In this document: positions 1 through 9,780 of the stretch, one piece after another | Position numbering within the stretch: the first letter of the stretch is position 1 | Layout: every line of letters begins with the position of its first letter | Translations under genes and position numbers: made by a program | Notes under the pieces: generated by a model | The model's database searches: none | What the model was told of the DNA's origin: nothing | The model's input: the letters and a program-made list of their open reading frames with translations, nothing else | Source of the DNA: an uncultured Eubacteriales bacterium | Lineage (GTDB): Bacteria > Bacillota > Clostridia > Christensenellales > Aristaeellaceae | Direction: 5' to 3' | Assembly: GCA_902790525.1 (NCBI GenBank) | Contig: CADASI010000035.1 | Coordinates: 1-58,683 of the forward strand | Length of the DNA stretch: 58,683 bases

Positions 1-29
1 AATGACCTTTCCTTTCGTCGTTTTTTGTC

Positions 30-58
30 ATTATAGCGAGCAATTCTATGTCAGTCAA
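30..58 (-). promoter_or_regulatory. Sigma-A promoter for a gene beyond the left edge
   Basis: On the minus strand the -35 box TTGACT (58-53) and the -10 box TATAAT (35-30) are separated by exactly 17 nt. A purine-rich ribosome binding site (GGAAAGG, about 13-7) follows, so a minus-strand gene very probably starts just left of base 1. The boxes are seen; the gene is inferred. Confidence 0.75.
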
Positions 59-191
59 GCAGAGCAGTTTTCGGACGGCCTAAGCGGGCAGAAACAGTAC
101 TGTATTAATCACTCTGCGGCGGCAGGATAGCAAGTTAATTCTGAGCATAATCCGCACAAATATCCGGCCCGTTATTTGTACATAAAGAAAG

Positions 192-231
192 CGGCTTCAC
201 AGGAGCGTTTCTGCTCCTATGAAGCCGTTTT
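192..231 (-). terminator. Intrinsic terminator closing the polysaccharide cluster
   Basis: Perfect-arm hairpin: 8 bp (192-199 with 220-227) plus 6 bp (201-206 with 213-218), one C/A mismatch and a 6-nt loop. On the minus strand the stem is followed by CTTTCTTTATG, on the plus strand by TTTT, so it may act both ways. It lies 58 bp after the last gene of the minus-strand cluster. Confidence 0.7.
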
Positions 232-284
232 CCGTTGTTCCCGCCCGAAGAATGCTGGCTCAAATTAGCTTGTTCTCGAAATCC

Positions 285-608
285 CTAATTTGAACCGCCT
301 TTAAAGGCAGCCTGTAATTTTTCAAATGACAGGTCGGCAATCCATTCTTTTGCCCGGCGCATCCTGACCTTATTGTTCCGAAGGACCAGTGCCAGCTCTG
401 CCACTGCCACAACACACCATGAAACCGCCACATATGTACTGTCGAGCATATGAAAGAAGCTCAGCACTTCCGTTATAGCAAATAGTATAAACAGGAAGTA
501 TATTGTGGCGTAGCAATAGCTCAGGCAGCGATTCTTTTCTCTGAACGATACGATCAGATAAGTCATCAAAAAAGACAGTGCAAAACATATCATCCCAATA
601 TAACCCAT
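285..608 (-). CDS. Small membrane protein, unknown function
   Basis: A 107-residue protein that I do not recognise. It has three or four hydrophobic segments (roughly residues 2-20, 30-52, 58-75) and a short basic, soluble C-terminus with the motif RRAKEWIADL. The start is supported by GGAGC five bases upstream of the ATG. It is the last gene of the minus-strand polysaccharide cluster, 28 bp after the interrupted fucokinase gene and just before a terminator. Small membrane proteins in such clusters often partner glycosyltransferases or flippases, but that role here is inference only. Confidence 0.6.
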   Translation of the reverse strand: MGYIGMICFALSFLMTYLIVSFREKNRCLSYCYATIYFLFILFAITEVLSFFHMLDSTYVAVSWCVVAVAELALVLRNNKVRMRRAKEWIADLSFEKLQAAFKGGSN

Positions 609-636
609 AATGTGCTCCGATCAGAGAAGTGTGTTT

Positions 637-3539
637 TTAAACCAGTTCACAGTCCCATACGCTGATATCCGTGTCAAAAAATACGGATTGTATCCTGCTC
701 TTCAGTTGTTCTTTGGTAACATCCCTCTTCAGCACGACCTGCAGAAAGCCGCCGCCGCCGGCACCGCAGATCATGCGTCCTGCCAGCAGGTCGTCCACGG
801 AGCCAAATATCTGATCGATGAGCGTATTCGTGCTCTCCCTGTCGATCATCCGGCTCAGCTTCCAGTGCTCGTTCAGCAGTTCTGCAAACGCATCCACATT
901 GCCGCGCTCCAGTTCAAACCGCTGCAGAGCGGCATTCCTCTGGATCTCATTGAGCGCGTAGACCGTATCCGGTTCGTTTCCGATATAGCGCCCGACGACA
1001 TCACGCAGAAGATTGCGCGCAAGGCGTCTCTGCCCCGTATAGATCAGGCAGAATCTGTCGTTCAATTCATACTGCGTATTCTTGTCCAACGCCACATGTG
1101 TCACTGTGATCTTCTGTTTCAGCCCCGGCCTGGACGTGATGTACTTGATCCCATCGGTCACACCACCGACCTGATCCTGCCAGCCGCCGCCCGTGGACAT
1201 GATCTGCTCCATGCACAGCACATGGCTATACAGATCGTCTTCCGTGTATTGAATGCCGAGAAATTCAAAGAGCGCTTTCACGCAGGCAGCCGCCAATATG
1301 CTGCTCGTTCCGAGGCCGGACCCCTTCGGAACGCCGACGACCTCCGTATCCATCCAGATGCCGCCGCCGAGTCTTGTCAGGATCTCATCCAGATTTCCAC
1401 CGGATGCCGGTATCACGCCGCAAGCCAGAAGGGCTGCCTTTTGCAGCACAAAGGGATCGAAGGGATCGCCGACGGACTGAAGCGGTTCTATGCCTGTAAA
1501 CTCCCCGTGCACATCCATGTCCCGGCTCTCAAAGACGACCTTGCTTTCCTCCAATCGCTTCAGAGACACCCGGATTGGCCGCTCGCCGTTCAGCGTTATC
1601 GCGGCATTCAACACCGTTCCGCCGTTTTCATTGCAATAGGGCGGCTATCCGACCACCCGCCGCCCCAGTTGACGCGAAGGGGCAGCCTGACCACATGCCT
1701 GTCCAATTGTATCCTGGCGCTCCTGTTCTCCTGCAATCCTGCCAGCGTCGAATCCAGTATGGCGTTGGACAGTGTGGAAAATGCCTTCGCCACCTCGCTC
1801 TTGTCCCTGAGGGCCGTTCCCACATAGTAGTGCAAGCGCATCCGGTCGCCGTAATCCGCCTTGTTCAGGTGATTGTTGTACCATTCCCTCTGGATCTTGG
1901 TCAGCGGTTCATCGAGACGGGCCAGCGATGCCGGCTGATGATTGTCGATCAGGGTCTGAATACGGTTCATGTGAACCAGTTCCAGCATCCGGTTGTTCCA
2001 CGCGATGATCGCTTCCGAATCGGCATCATGAAAGCCGGTGGCCATTGACTTGCCGCTCGCCTCCAGCGGTTTTCCCGCCTTTACCCTGTCATAGATTTGC
2101 AGGGCGGCCTCTACGGCTTCATCAACCGTTCGCTTCTCCGGATAGATCTTCGCAAACCAGAGGATGTGCGCGTCGCCCTCATCCCACAGGTCGCCCGTCA
2201 GTTCCCTGCCGAAGAGTCTGTTTTCTCTCGGATTATCGTCTACGCCGTAGATCCGGCAGACAAAGCTGCCGTCAGACTGCTTCAATCCGTGAATCACAAC
2301 GCCGTCCGGCACCGTTCGATTGTAGATATCGATATAGGACAGCACGCAGTATTTCCCAATCCTGGAATCGCCATGAACATAGGAGACCTCGAGGTAGGAG
2401 CTGTCTTCCACCCGCGCCCGGGAGGATATGACGGAATTGTAGCCCGCCGCCGCCTTCATGGAGCAGTTGACGCAGCGCGACCAGCCCAGTTCCCTGTAAT
2501 CCTCCACGCCGCCGCACATGAGCCGGAGGATCTCCATGGTAGTACCGAAGTGGATAAACTTTGCCGGCGCAAGGCGCAACAGCTTCATGCAGAACGGGCG
2601 CAGCGCATTCCAGACGGCGGTGCGGCACGCCCTCAGCTGCGGGCTGTAATCGCCCTCGGGCTTCTCCTGATAAAACCGTTCCAGCGTGCTGTCGGTAGCC
2701 AGCGGATACTGGAAGTCCCCGTACAGCGACAGCCTGACCCTGTCGTTGACAAAGCCGGCGTACTTCGCCGCGTCCAGTTTGTCGTCCGTGCTGATCAACG
2801 ACCAGAGGGCGGACAGTATGTCCACGCCGAATATGACCGCGCCGGTGTCGATATCCACGGCGTTCCGGTCGTTGACCGCGCCGATGGCGCGAAGCGTCTC
2901 CACCGTCTGCTTGTGCAGGAAGGCGCGGACATATCCGTCCTCTCCCCGGAGAAAGACGCCGTGGTTCTTCCCGGTCTCTACGTCCTCCTTGAAGCTGATC
3001 ACCGCCGCGCCATGGCCGGAGTAATCGATGAGAAGGGGGTTGAACAGCAGCAGCACGTCGCCGGAGAGCAGCAGCATGCCCTCCCGAATGCGGCTCGGGA
3101 CCGCCGACATGGCGATGATGAACTCGTCGAACAGGGTGGAGCTGCGCCCGTCGGGCCGCACGTGGGGCACCGGGCTGAACAGCTTCCCCAGCGTGCTGTA
3201 CTGGGGCACGCGCTTGCTGTCCCCGCCGGAATGGATCACGAGGATCCGCTTGCCCTCAAACCCGTCCCGCTCCCGGATCCACTTTAGCGCGGAGAGCGTC
3301 GCGCCGCCGCTTCCGACGCGCACCCCGCCCTCATCGGGGATGATGCCGATCACCGTCCGCGCCGGGAGGTACTTTTTGCGGGCGTCGATCTGCCGCTGGA
3401 AGGATTGGGCCTGATGCGCGTTGCTCGCGGTCAGTATGATGTAATCCCAGACGGGGAAGGTGTCTGAGCGTATGGAGCGCTCATAGTCGGCCCACCCGTC
3501 CTGATAGGATTCAGAGAGAAAAAGACTCGTCTTGATCAT
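637..3539 (-). pseudogene. Bifunctional L-fucokinase/GDP-L-fucose pyrophosphorylase, frameshifted
   Basis: Together the two reading frames encode about 965 residues, the usual length of FKP-type enzymes, which phosphorylate L-fucose and convert it to GDP-L-fucose. Frame one (3539 to about 1645) carries the nucleotidyltransferase half, with the glycine-rich motif VGSGGAT at residues 75-81. It enters the GHMP kinase half with RVNWGGGWSDS, then runs to a stop. Frame two resumes as YCNENGGTVLNAAITLNG, has the GHMP ATP loop PKGSGLGTSS and ends with GAGGGGF. Restoring one C in the run near 1639-1645 gives the expected WSDSPPYC and a single open frame, so a 1-nt deletion or sequencing error separates the halves. 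A related sugar-1-phosphate substrate (for example a heptose) cannot be excluded. The start is supported by AGGGGAG. Confidence 0.8.
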
Positions 3540-3627
3540 AGTCGTTTCTGATCTCCCCTGTCATGGATTCGTATTGAACAAATTGAAATGTCAGGCACAT
3601 GTTCATCTATGACAAACAGTCCGGTCG

Positions 3628-3993
3628 TCAAAGGCGCTCGTCTTTCTCCTCGATTGCTCTGATTCGCTTTTCCATCAGCGCCGTATGCTGCACCAACTGC
3701 TTGATCGATTCATTCTGCTTGGAGATGATCGAGGTCAGCGATATCAGAATCATCAGCACGCAGAAAAAGAGAATCGCGAACAGCGCGTTGGACAGAAGCT
3801 GGATGCCAAGCAGGCGTGTGACGCCCTCCAGAATCTGAGGGAAAATGGTTACCAGCAGCATCAGCAGGCCGCTGAACATCCACAGCAGCGTATATCTCAG
3901 CGCAAGCCGCTTCTGCTTCAACAGCAATACCAATATGACAAAATAGATGAAGATGGCAACGAGTATCGCGGTCTTCAGGGATGTGGACAGCAT
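3628..3993 (-). CDS. DUF2304-type small membrane protein (GacJ-like)
   Basis: A 121-residue protein with an N-terminal hydrophobic helix (about 8-25), a KQKRLALRYTLLW connection, two more hydrophobic segments (34-50, 65-90) and a charged C-terminal helix likely to form a coiled coil (residues 92-121). This layout fits the DUF2304 family. Such proteins sit beside DPM-like GT2 enzymes; GacJ of group A Streptococcus stimulates its GT2 partner GacI. Here the gene begins 5 bp after such a GT2 gene ends, with GAGAGGTGA upstream of the ATG. A similar activating role is inference. It precedes the fucokinase. Confidence 0.7.
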   Translation of the reverse strand: MLSTSLKTAILVAIFIYFVILVLLLKQKRLALRYTLLWMFSGLLMLLVTIFPQILEGVTRLLGIQLLSNALFAILFFCVLMILISLTSIISKQNESIKQLVQHTALMEKRIRAIEEKDERL

Positions 3994-3998
3994 GTCAT

Positions 3999-4697
3999 TC
4001 ACCTCTCTTTTGAAGAGAACTTGGCAAGAATCAGCGCCAGGGATACCTTGATCATGTAATAGACCGAGCGCACGGGGTTGATGGAGCTCTTGCCGCCCTG
4101 CCGCTCCCGCATCTGCACGGGGACTTCGACGATCTTCGCGCCGCGCACGGACGCGGCGATGATGGCCTCGGGCTCCGGGTAATCCTGGGCGTAGGAGCGG
4201 GCGTATTCCTCGATGAACCGCCGGTTGACCGCCCGCATGCCGCTGGTGACGTCCGTCACGCGAATGCCGCACAGCAGCTTGATCATCCCGCTGAGGAAGC
4301 CGATGCCCAGGCGGCGCAGTCCGGTGGACTGAAAGCCCTCCTTGCGGATGAAGCGGGAACCGATGGCGATGTCCGCCGCGCCGGCTTCGAGGGGGGCGAC
4401 GAGGTCGTGCAGGTAGCGCGCCTCGTGCTGGCCGTCGCCGTCGAACTGTATCGCGATGTCGTAGCCGTTTTCGCAGGCGTAGCGGTAGCCCGTCTGCACG
4501 CCGCCCCCGATGCCAAGGTTGCACGGCAGGGACAGGTAGTTCTTGCGGTTCTCGCGCAGTATCTTTTCCGTATCGTCCTTTGAGCAGTCGTTGATGACGA
4601 TGTAATCCATCTCCGGGCAGTGGCGGTTGATGTCGTCGATCGTGTTGAGTATGTTCTCCTGCTCGTTGTACGCGGGGATGATGACGAGTGTCTTCAT
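3999..4697 (-). CDS. DPM-like family 2 glycosyltransferase
   Basis: A 232-residue GT-A fold enzyme of the dolichol/undecaprenyl-phosphate sugar synthase type. Visible motifs are VIIPAYNEQ (5-13), NDCSKD (37-42) and the metal-binding DGDGQH (86-91); the RRLGIG and RERQGGKS motifs near the end are typical of the group. No multi-TM C-terminal domain is present, so it probably acts at the inner membrane face with a partner. The ATG at 4697 is preferred because AGAGGAAA lies 8 nt upstream; a TTG 21 nt further upstream would overlap that site. The neighbouring DUF2304 gene suggests a GacI/GacJ-like pair that makes an undecaprenyl-phosphate sugar. Confidence 0.82.
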   Translation of the reverse strand: MKTLVIIPAYNEQENILNTIDDINRHCPEMDYIVINDCSKDDTEKILRENRKNYLSLPCNLGIGGGVQTGYRYACENGYDIAIQFDGDGQHEARYLHDLVAPLEAGAADIAIGSRFIRKEGFQSTGLRRLGIGFLSGMIKLLCGIRVTDVTSGMRAVNRRFIEEYARSYAQDYPEPEAIIAASVRGAKIVEVPVQMRERQGGKSSINPVRSVYYMIKVSLALILAKFSSKER

Positions 4698-4714
4698 GAT
4701 GTATTTCCTCTCGT

Positions 4715-5524
4715 TCAATCCATTTTATTGGAATCCTGTCCGGCGGAATAGACCCTGTTGATCCATCTTGCGATCGGCGCAGGCCAGAACTTCATGTACA
4801 TCGCCAAGTCCTCCCCGGAGCGCCCGTTATCATTGCCAATCACCTGGGTGGTGGTGGATTCCTCGTGGATACGGTGGCCCATCAGCGGCGCATGGACGTA
4901 GCAAAAGCCCCCCTTCAACCGGGAGAGCTTTTCCCACGCCTGCCAGTCGAGATCGCTGGAAAAATGGGATTCAAACAGCACTTCCGGCAGGTTGGGCTTG
5001 ACGTAGGTCACCGAGGGGCAGCAGATCGGGTCGCACAGCGAAAGCATGCGCCGCCGCACCCAGCGGCTGTTTTCAAGCGCGGCGATCCGAAGGGGCATCA
5101 GGACCAGCTCCTTGATCTTCAGGTTTTTGATGGTGTCGGAGAATGCCTTCTCCCCGTTGCGCAACTCGTAATAGTCGGTAAAGCAGATCATGGGACGCCT
5201 TGCCCGGTTGACCCGCGCCAATACCTGCGCCAGGTAGTCCGGTTCGTACACATCGTCCTGGTGCGTCAGCGTCACCAGGGGCGCGTCCGCCTGCGCGTAG
5301 GCGAAGTTCCAGTCCTCAGCGATGCCGTGGGGGCCGTTGTTGACGTACATCCGCAGATGATGCCGCCGGGCGATATCGTCCAGGAAGTCGCCGGGCGTCG
5401 CCGTGCAGAGTATGATCCCTGAGGGCTGCGCCTGCCGCTTCAGAGACGCGATGCAATCCTCAAGATAGCGGCTCTCGCCATAGGCGCAGACGGCAAACAG
5501 ATGATCTTTGGTGGTATACTGCAT
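4715..5524 (-). CDS. Family 2 glycosyltransferase
   Basis: A 269-residue GT2-like protein. The N-terminus (FAVCAYGESRYLEDCIASL) matches the nucleotide-binding start of GT-A enzymes, and THQDDVYEPDYL around residues 92-103 supplies the DxD-type metal site (QDD). A C-terminal segment with SDLDWQAWEKLSRLKGGFCY resembles the acceptor part of capsule and rhamnan transferases. The ATG is preceded by GGAGTGAGC. No transmembrane segment is evident, so it should act in the cytoplasm on a lipid-linked glycan. The donor sugar cannot be read from sequence. Confidence 0.75.
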   Translation of the reverse strand: MQYTTKDHLFAVCAYGESRYLEDCIASLKRQAQPSGIILCTATPGDFLDDIARRHHLRMYVNNGPHGIAEDWNFAYAQADAPLVTLTHQDDVYEPDYLAQVLARVNRARRPMICFTDYYELRNGEKAFSDTIKNLKIKELVLMPLRIAALENSRWVRRRMLSLCDPICCPSVTYVKPNLPEVLFESHFSSDLDWQAWEKLSRLKGGFCYVHAPLMGHRIHEESTTTQVIGNDNGRSGEDLAMYMKFWPAPIARWINRVYSAGQDSNKMD

Positions 5525-5563
5525 TGAAGCTCACTCCATATTCTGTCGCAGGCGGTCGAGGCG

Positions 5564-5914
5564 TCATTTGATATTCATCAGTATGATGCCGCAGAGCACG
5601 AGAAACACGCCGGCCATTTTCAATACGGTCACCGGCTCGTGAAAGATGAAGAGCGCCGCCGCGAGGGTCAGTACGTATACGACGCCGGTGGAGATCGGCG
5701 CCAGGTAGCTGAGCTGGATTTTGGACACCAGGCCCATGTAGATCAGAAAGCTGCACACGTACATGGCCAGCCCCGCCAGCGAGAGCCAGCTGATGTTCAG
5801 CGACAGCAGGCCCCCGGTGACGCTGATGCTCAGCGCCTGCTGGCTGCCCAGCTTGAACAGCGTCAGTCCGCCGACGGACAGAAGCGCGTAGACGGCTAAA
5901 ATAACGACGAACAC
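5564..5914 (-). CDS. SMR-type small membrane protein, possible lipid-linked sugar flippase
   Basis: About 116 residues with four hydrophobic helices, the size and shape of EmrE/ArnE-ArnF relatives in the drug/metabolite transporter superfamily. The final helix, FLVLCGIILMNIK, ends in the usual short tail. I place the start at a GTG (5914) because AAGGGGG lies about 10 nt upstream and the first helix (VFVVILAVYALLSVGGL) then begins at residue 1. The frame is open to 6019, overlapping the preceding gene, but has no good ribosome site there. In this setting, flipping an Und-P-sugar for the DUF2142/GT-C neighbours is a reasonable inference. Confidence 0.68.
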   Translation of the reverse strand: MFVVILAVYALLSVGGLTLFKLGSQQALSISVTGGLLSLNISWLSLAGLAMYVCSFLIYMGLVSKIQLSYLAPISTGVVYVLTLAAALFIFHEPVTVLKMAGVFLVLCGIILMNIK

Positions 5915-5987
5915 GATGAGATTACCCCCTTGTGTTATTTCCGGAATTTCCAAGAGAGATCGATTCCTCATCTCAATCATGAAATGA

Positions 5988-7913
5988 TTAACCGAAAGGG
6001 AAAAAGCACCTAGCGACATCGATCAGAGGGATACCGTTCAGGGTTATTATCAGAAGATAGAGAAAGGAGCCGCGCTCATATTGATCATTATACATCTTCA
6101 CATTGGAAAGATGCAAGCGTCTGCTTCTGCCAAGGATGAAAGAAAATGCGAGAAGGGCAATGACCGGCAGGAAATACCTGCCCTGTACGCCTTCCACGCA
6201 ATCCGAACCAACAGGCGTCCACGAAGCATACATTGCCAGTGCAACCAGTGCGGAACCCGCAAAAAACGTACCCAGAAGGATTACAATGTCCCACACAATG
6301 ATTTCAGTATCATTGACATAGCAGCTACACATCTCATAGATGAACACGATGCAGTATACTATACTTATGATGACCGGGGGCGTAATGGACATGGCACCCA
6401 AGGTCGAGCCGATCATGCTTTCTATCCAGAAGGAGCCATACTGAAGCAACGATCTCGTAGGTACTTTGTGCCAAGCCGAGACATTTGACAAAAGGTATTT
6501 TATCTGTCCGATAGAATTAACGTCTGCAGACGGCACACAAGCATATTTCAGCACCGATTTATACCATAGGAGTATTATTACCGTCGAAATAAAGATAAAG
6601 CCAAACCTGTAAAACAAAGACTGTCTTCTGCTTGAAAACCTCTCGTTTGGAATCAAAAACAAGAGAAGAAGCAGCGCAAGATAGACCGTTTTGCAGACAG
6701 CAAGGCAAAACCCCGTAACAGTCAAAATAAAATAGTCTTTCAGAGTAAGTCGGTCTGTACGATAAGTCAAATGTAAAACATATGCGAGAAACAGCATCGA
6801 AAGTGAAGTAGTAAATCCATCAGGAGAGAGCGTAACCATCTGCTGCATCGCCATTGGGAAGGACATGATGACAAACAGTACCTTTCTGCCAAATGGCGCA
6901 AAATACAGTGCCAGCACGCAGAGAAACAGGCATATCAGGGCATTTCCGATTTTTCCGCCGTAGTATATTCTATGCACATTATTGGTAAATAGAGTGGCGA
7001 TTTTTATACCGATTGTCTGTGGCAAGTAACTGATTAACGAATATGAAGCGGTTTGTGGAAACGAAATAAAACTTGTGTTGTTCCAGTCGATGACTGCGTT
7101 TTTATCAGAAAACGCCATGATGGCTACCGGCAGTTCGCTTCCACCTATGGGGGAAGTAAAAAGCTCATCGCCATGTGCAAGTTCATAGCACCTCAGGAAG
7201 TGAGCTGATTCGTCCGGAGCCATTCCAGGGGGACATAGCGTCAGATACAGCATCAACAGAATGACGAGAACGCAAGTCATAACGACATACTCATCAATGT
7301 TGAACAGAACCAATGCAAGTACGATCAAGGATGCCACCAATGACACAAGTATTGCCGTTTTTCCCCTTGAAGTATGGTATGTCAAGGAGTAACAAGCCGT
7401 CTCGTTTTGACGGTAATCATTATTATAGCAGAATCCTGTATTGTCTGCTTTATTGATCCAAACGGCAATCTCGTTTCTCCCTCTATATAATCCGGAAAGC
7501 GTAACGAAATATTGCGACTCCGTTTCAATCCTATGGGGCGAATCCAGGGCAAAGGTCACCATTCCATTGGCAGGAAGTGCAGTCGTCTCAAAATCCCACG
7601 ACTCCAATACGGTCTCGTTCTCATAGAGTTTGACGATGAGCTTTCCTTTGTTGGTGCGCCCAAAGGAATAGAAGCCGATATTGAAAGCCGACAAGGTTTG
7701 ATCGGGAATCGCGTTTATCTCCTGCTTGAAAACTGCACCGTTCTCCAACCCGATCGGGATATCTCCTGCCGGATGATTTGTCGAATAATCACTCATGACA
7801 TCAGCGTAGTTAAACAGAAATGCGAAAAGTATCAAAGCAACAAGAATAACCAAAACGGGAAAAGCCTTCCCCCGCTTTGCCGGATTATTTGTCAATCGTG
7901 GAAAATGAGCCAT
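5988..7913 (-). CDS. DUF2142 family membrane protein, GT-C-like
   Basis: A 641-residue polytopic protein. After one N-terminal helix (about 18-36) it has an extracytoplasmic domain of roughly 150 residues (about 40-185, beta-rich in appearance), then about ten membrane helices. The signature PPGMAPDESAHFLRCYE follows the second helix and GVQGRYFLPVIALL lies near the C-terminus; both are hallmarks of DUF2142. The first of these corresponds to the acidic loop of GT-C enzymes that use polyprenyl-phosphate sugars. The start is backed by AAGGAGGAGG. The gene is more AT-rich than the rfb genes. Inferred role: transferring a sugar to a glycan outside the membrane. Confidence 0.78.
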   Translation of the reverse strand: MAHFPRLTNNPAKRGKAFPVLVILVALILFAFLFNYADVMSDYSTNHPAGDIPIGLENGAVFKQEINAIPDQTLSAFNIGFYSFGRTNKGKLIVKLYENETVLESWDFETTALPANGMVTFALDSPHRIETESQYFVTLSGLYRGRNEIAVWINKADNTGFCYNNDYRQNETACYSLTYHTSRGKTAILVSLVASLIVLALVLFNIDEYVVMTCVLVILLMLYLTLCPPGMAPDESAHFLRCYELAHGDELFTSPIGGSELPVAIMAFSDKNAVIDWNNTSFISFPQTASYSLISYLPQTIGIKIATLFTNNVHRIYYGGKIGNALICLFLCVLALYFAPFGRKVLFVIMSFPMAMQQMVTLSPDGFTTSLSMLFLAYVLHLTYRTDRLTLKDYFILTVTGFCLAVCKTVYLALLLLLFLIPNERFSSRRQSLFYRFGFIFISTVIILLWYKSVLKYACVPSADVNSIGQIKYLLSNVSAWHKVPTRSLLQYGSFWIESMIGSTLGAMSITPPVIISIVYCIVFIYEMCSCYVNDTEIIVWDIVILLGTFFAGSALVALAMYASWTPVGSDCVEGVQGRYFLPVIALLAFSFILGRSRRLHLSNVKMYNDQYERGSFLYLLIITLNGIPLIDVARCFFPFG

Positions 7914-7965
7914 TTGCCTCCTCCTTATTGTTAAATGCGCGCTTCAAATAGTATTGTCCACTCTA

Positions 7966-9741
7966 TCAAACAATTTTCAGAATACAACCGGCTGTGTTTT
8001 CGAATACCGTATCGAATTTCTGCCAGATGGTATTATAATCGTTGTAAGCGCTGGTATTATACAATAATACAACATAATTCGTCTCCTTATCCGTCGCAAT
8101 CTTTTCAACAACTGTTTCTATACCACTTGTCCAATAGTAATAATCGCTCAAATCCTTGCCGGTGAAATCTTCACACCAGTATACATCTAAATAATTGGTA
8201 AAATCTCCCAGTACAGGAACTGTTTCATCTTTCAGGTTCTCAGTAATATACCTAAATATATTCACTTTATATAAATCATATGGTCCAAAGCCAGCGATCA
8301 AATTTATATTATCATCATATATCCCAAAGCTGACTGTTCTGTAGAATTCGCTGAAAAGACCATAACCCATCTCGTTAGCCTTACAAGCCAATCTTCCATT
8401 GATATTGAAAATCCAAACGAAGAATAGAAAACAAATTACCATAGTATAAGAAACAAATGCATTCTTATCTGTATCCAACATATATTTTAAACCATAGAAT
8501 GACGAGAAAGACATCATCAGCCAGAGCAGATAAGGCACCTTGGAATAATAATATATAGAGATATTATCAGTATATACCAGCAAAAGAAAAAGTGCTGCGA
8601 ACAGCGCAACGCACAGCAGAAATACGGTCAGTTCAAGATGCTGTTTTTTCTTGATATCCGTGACCAGATAATAAACAGTTGCCGGGAAAAGAATTAAAAG
8701 ATGTGAATAAAAATGACCGCGAGTGCCTCCGTTGTTTGTAATCGCATCTCCTATGGATAAGCCTCTGCCCTTGAAGAAACAGAAGTAGCAGTAGTAGATT
8801 CCCAAAACACAGGGAATCAGAAAAATCTCCAGGACAGTTTTAATAAAACAACGCATACTTGTCTTTTTGTAACTGCCTATCGCTAAACTGATGAAAAGGG
8901 CAATATAGATGACCGGCGCAAACAACATATAGCACATGACCAGAGAAAAGCACCCCAACATCATGAGACAGATTGCCCAGTTGTTGTGCATAACATTGTC
9001 TAGGTACAGTTTAACAAAGAATATCAACAATGCAATGATCGTGATCGACATCCCCAGATAGCAAAATCCCATCAAATGGTTGTGAAGAGGATAGCCAAGC
9101 ATATAAAGCAAGCTGACGATCAAACCAAACACCCTGGACAACAACCCTTTCATCGTATCGCTAATGATCGCGTAAAAAGCACAACCGGATAGAGCCAGCA
9201 TCATTATGCCCATGGCAAAGAAAGCTTTGTAATATTGGTAGGGCTTTACCAATGGTTTTACGATTGATATAAACAATCCATTATTCACCGGTGCAAAAAA
9301 CATTTCGCCTTTTACAATGCCATGATTGGAAACATTTAGTGCGTAGTGGAAATGCATACAACTGTCACCGGTAACATCGCAAATGAGAAGCTTTTTTGTG
9401 TGGAAGCGTATACCAACAGAAAGAGCTACACCTATGATGAACAGCATGAATAAAAAATCCCATATACACCATTTGTATTTTTGTATTCCATTCTTTCTGA
9501 TATATATTATTCCAAGCATAGATAGAAAAAAATAGGCAACAGAGACAGACAACAGCGTAAAAGGAATGCTGACTAAAGCATAGATTCCCGCGATCATATT
9601 ATTTATCCACATAAGCACCCCCGAATGAATGACAATCCATGCAGCAGCGCTATGATCGGAAGTGTTGTCCTTTTTCGCAAATAGAAGTATGCAGAAGAAA
9701 AAGAGCGCAAAAAGGCAATATAATATTGAATTCGTGAGCAT
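7966..9741 (-). CDS. Large polytopic membrane protein, GT-C-like
   Basis: A 591-residue protein with at least eleven hydrophobic segments and a soluble C-terminal domain (about 470-591). I cannot place it in a named family. The loop after the early helices contains CDVTGDSCMHFHYAL, an acidic/His-rich loop in the position where GT-C enzymes keep catalytic acids. The C-terminus includes GDFTNYLDVYWCEDFTGKD. The start has AGAAGGAGAAAG upstream. The gene is strikingly AT-rich (runs of tat, ata and aaa codons), unlike rfbD next to it, which suggests a separate origin. A role in sugar transfer is inferred from context and shape only. Confidence 0.6.
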   Translation of the reverse strand: MLTNSILYCLFALFFFCILLFAKKDNTSDHSAAAWIVIHSGVLMWINNMIAGIYALVSIPFTLLSVSVAYFFLSMLGIIYIRKNGIQKYKWCIWDFLFMLFIIGVALSVGIRFHTKKLLICDVTGDSCMHFHYALNVSNHGIVKGEMFFAPVNNGLFISIVKPLVKPYQYYKAFFAMGIMMLALSGCAFYAIISDTMKGLLSRVFGLIVSLLYMLGYPLHNHLMGFCYLGMSITIIALLIFFVKLYLDNVMHNNWAICLMMLGCFSLVMCYMLFAPVIYIALFISLAIGSYKKTSMRCFIKTVLEIFLIPCVLGIYYCYFCFFKGRGLSIGDAITNNGGTRGHFYSHLLILFPATVYYLVTDIKKKQHLELTVFLLCVALFAALFLLLVYTDNISIYYYSKVPYLLWLMMSFSSFYGLKYMLDTDKNAFVSYTMVICFLFFVWIFNINGRLACKANEMGYGLFSEFYRTVSFGIYDDNINLIAGFGPYDLYKVNIFRYITENLKDETVPVLGDFTNYLDVYWCEDFTGKDLSDYYYWTSGIETVVEKIATDKETNYVVLLYNTSAYNDYNTIWQKFDTVFENTAGCILKIV

Positions 9742-9780
9742 ACTTTCTCCTTCTATCGCTTTTGTCTGGTATCACTGAAG

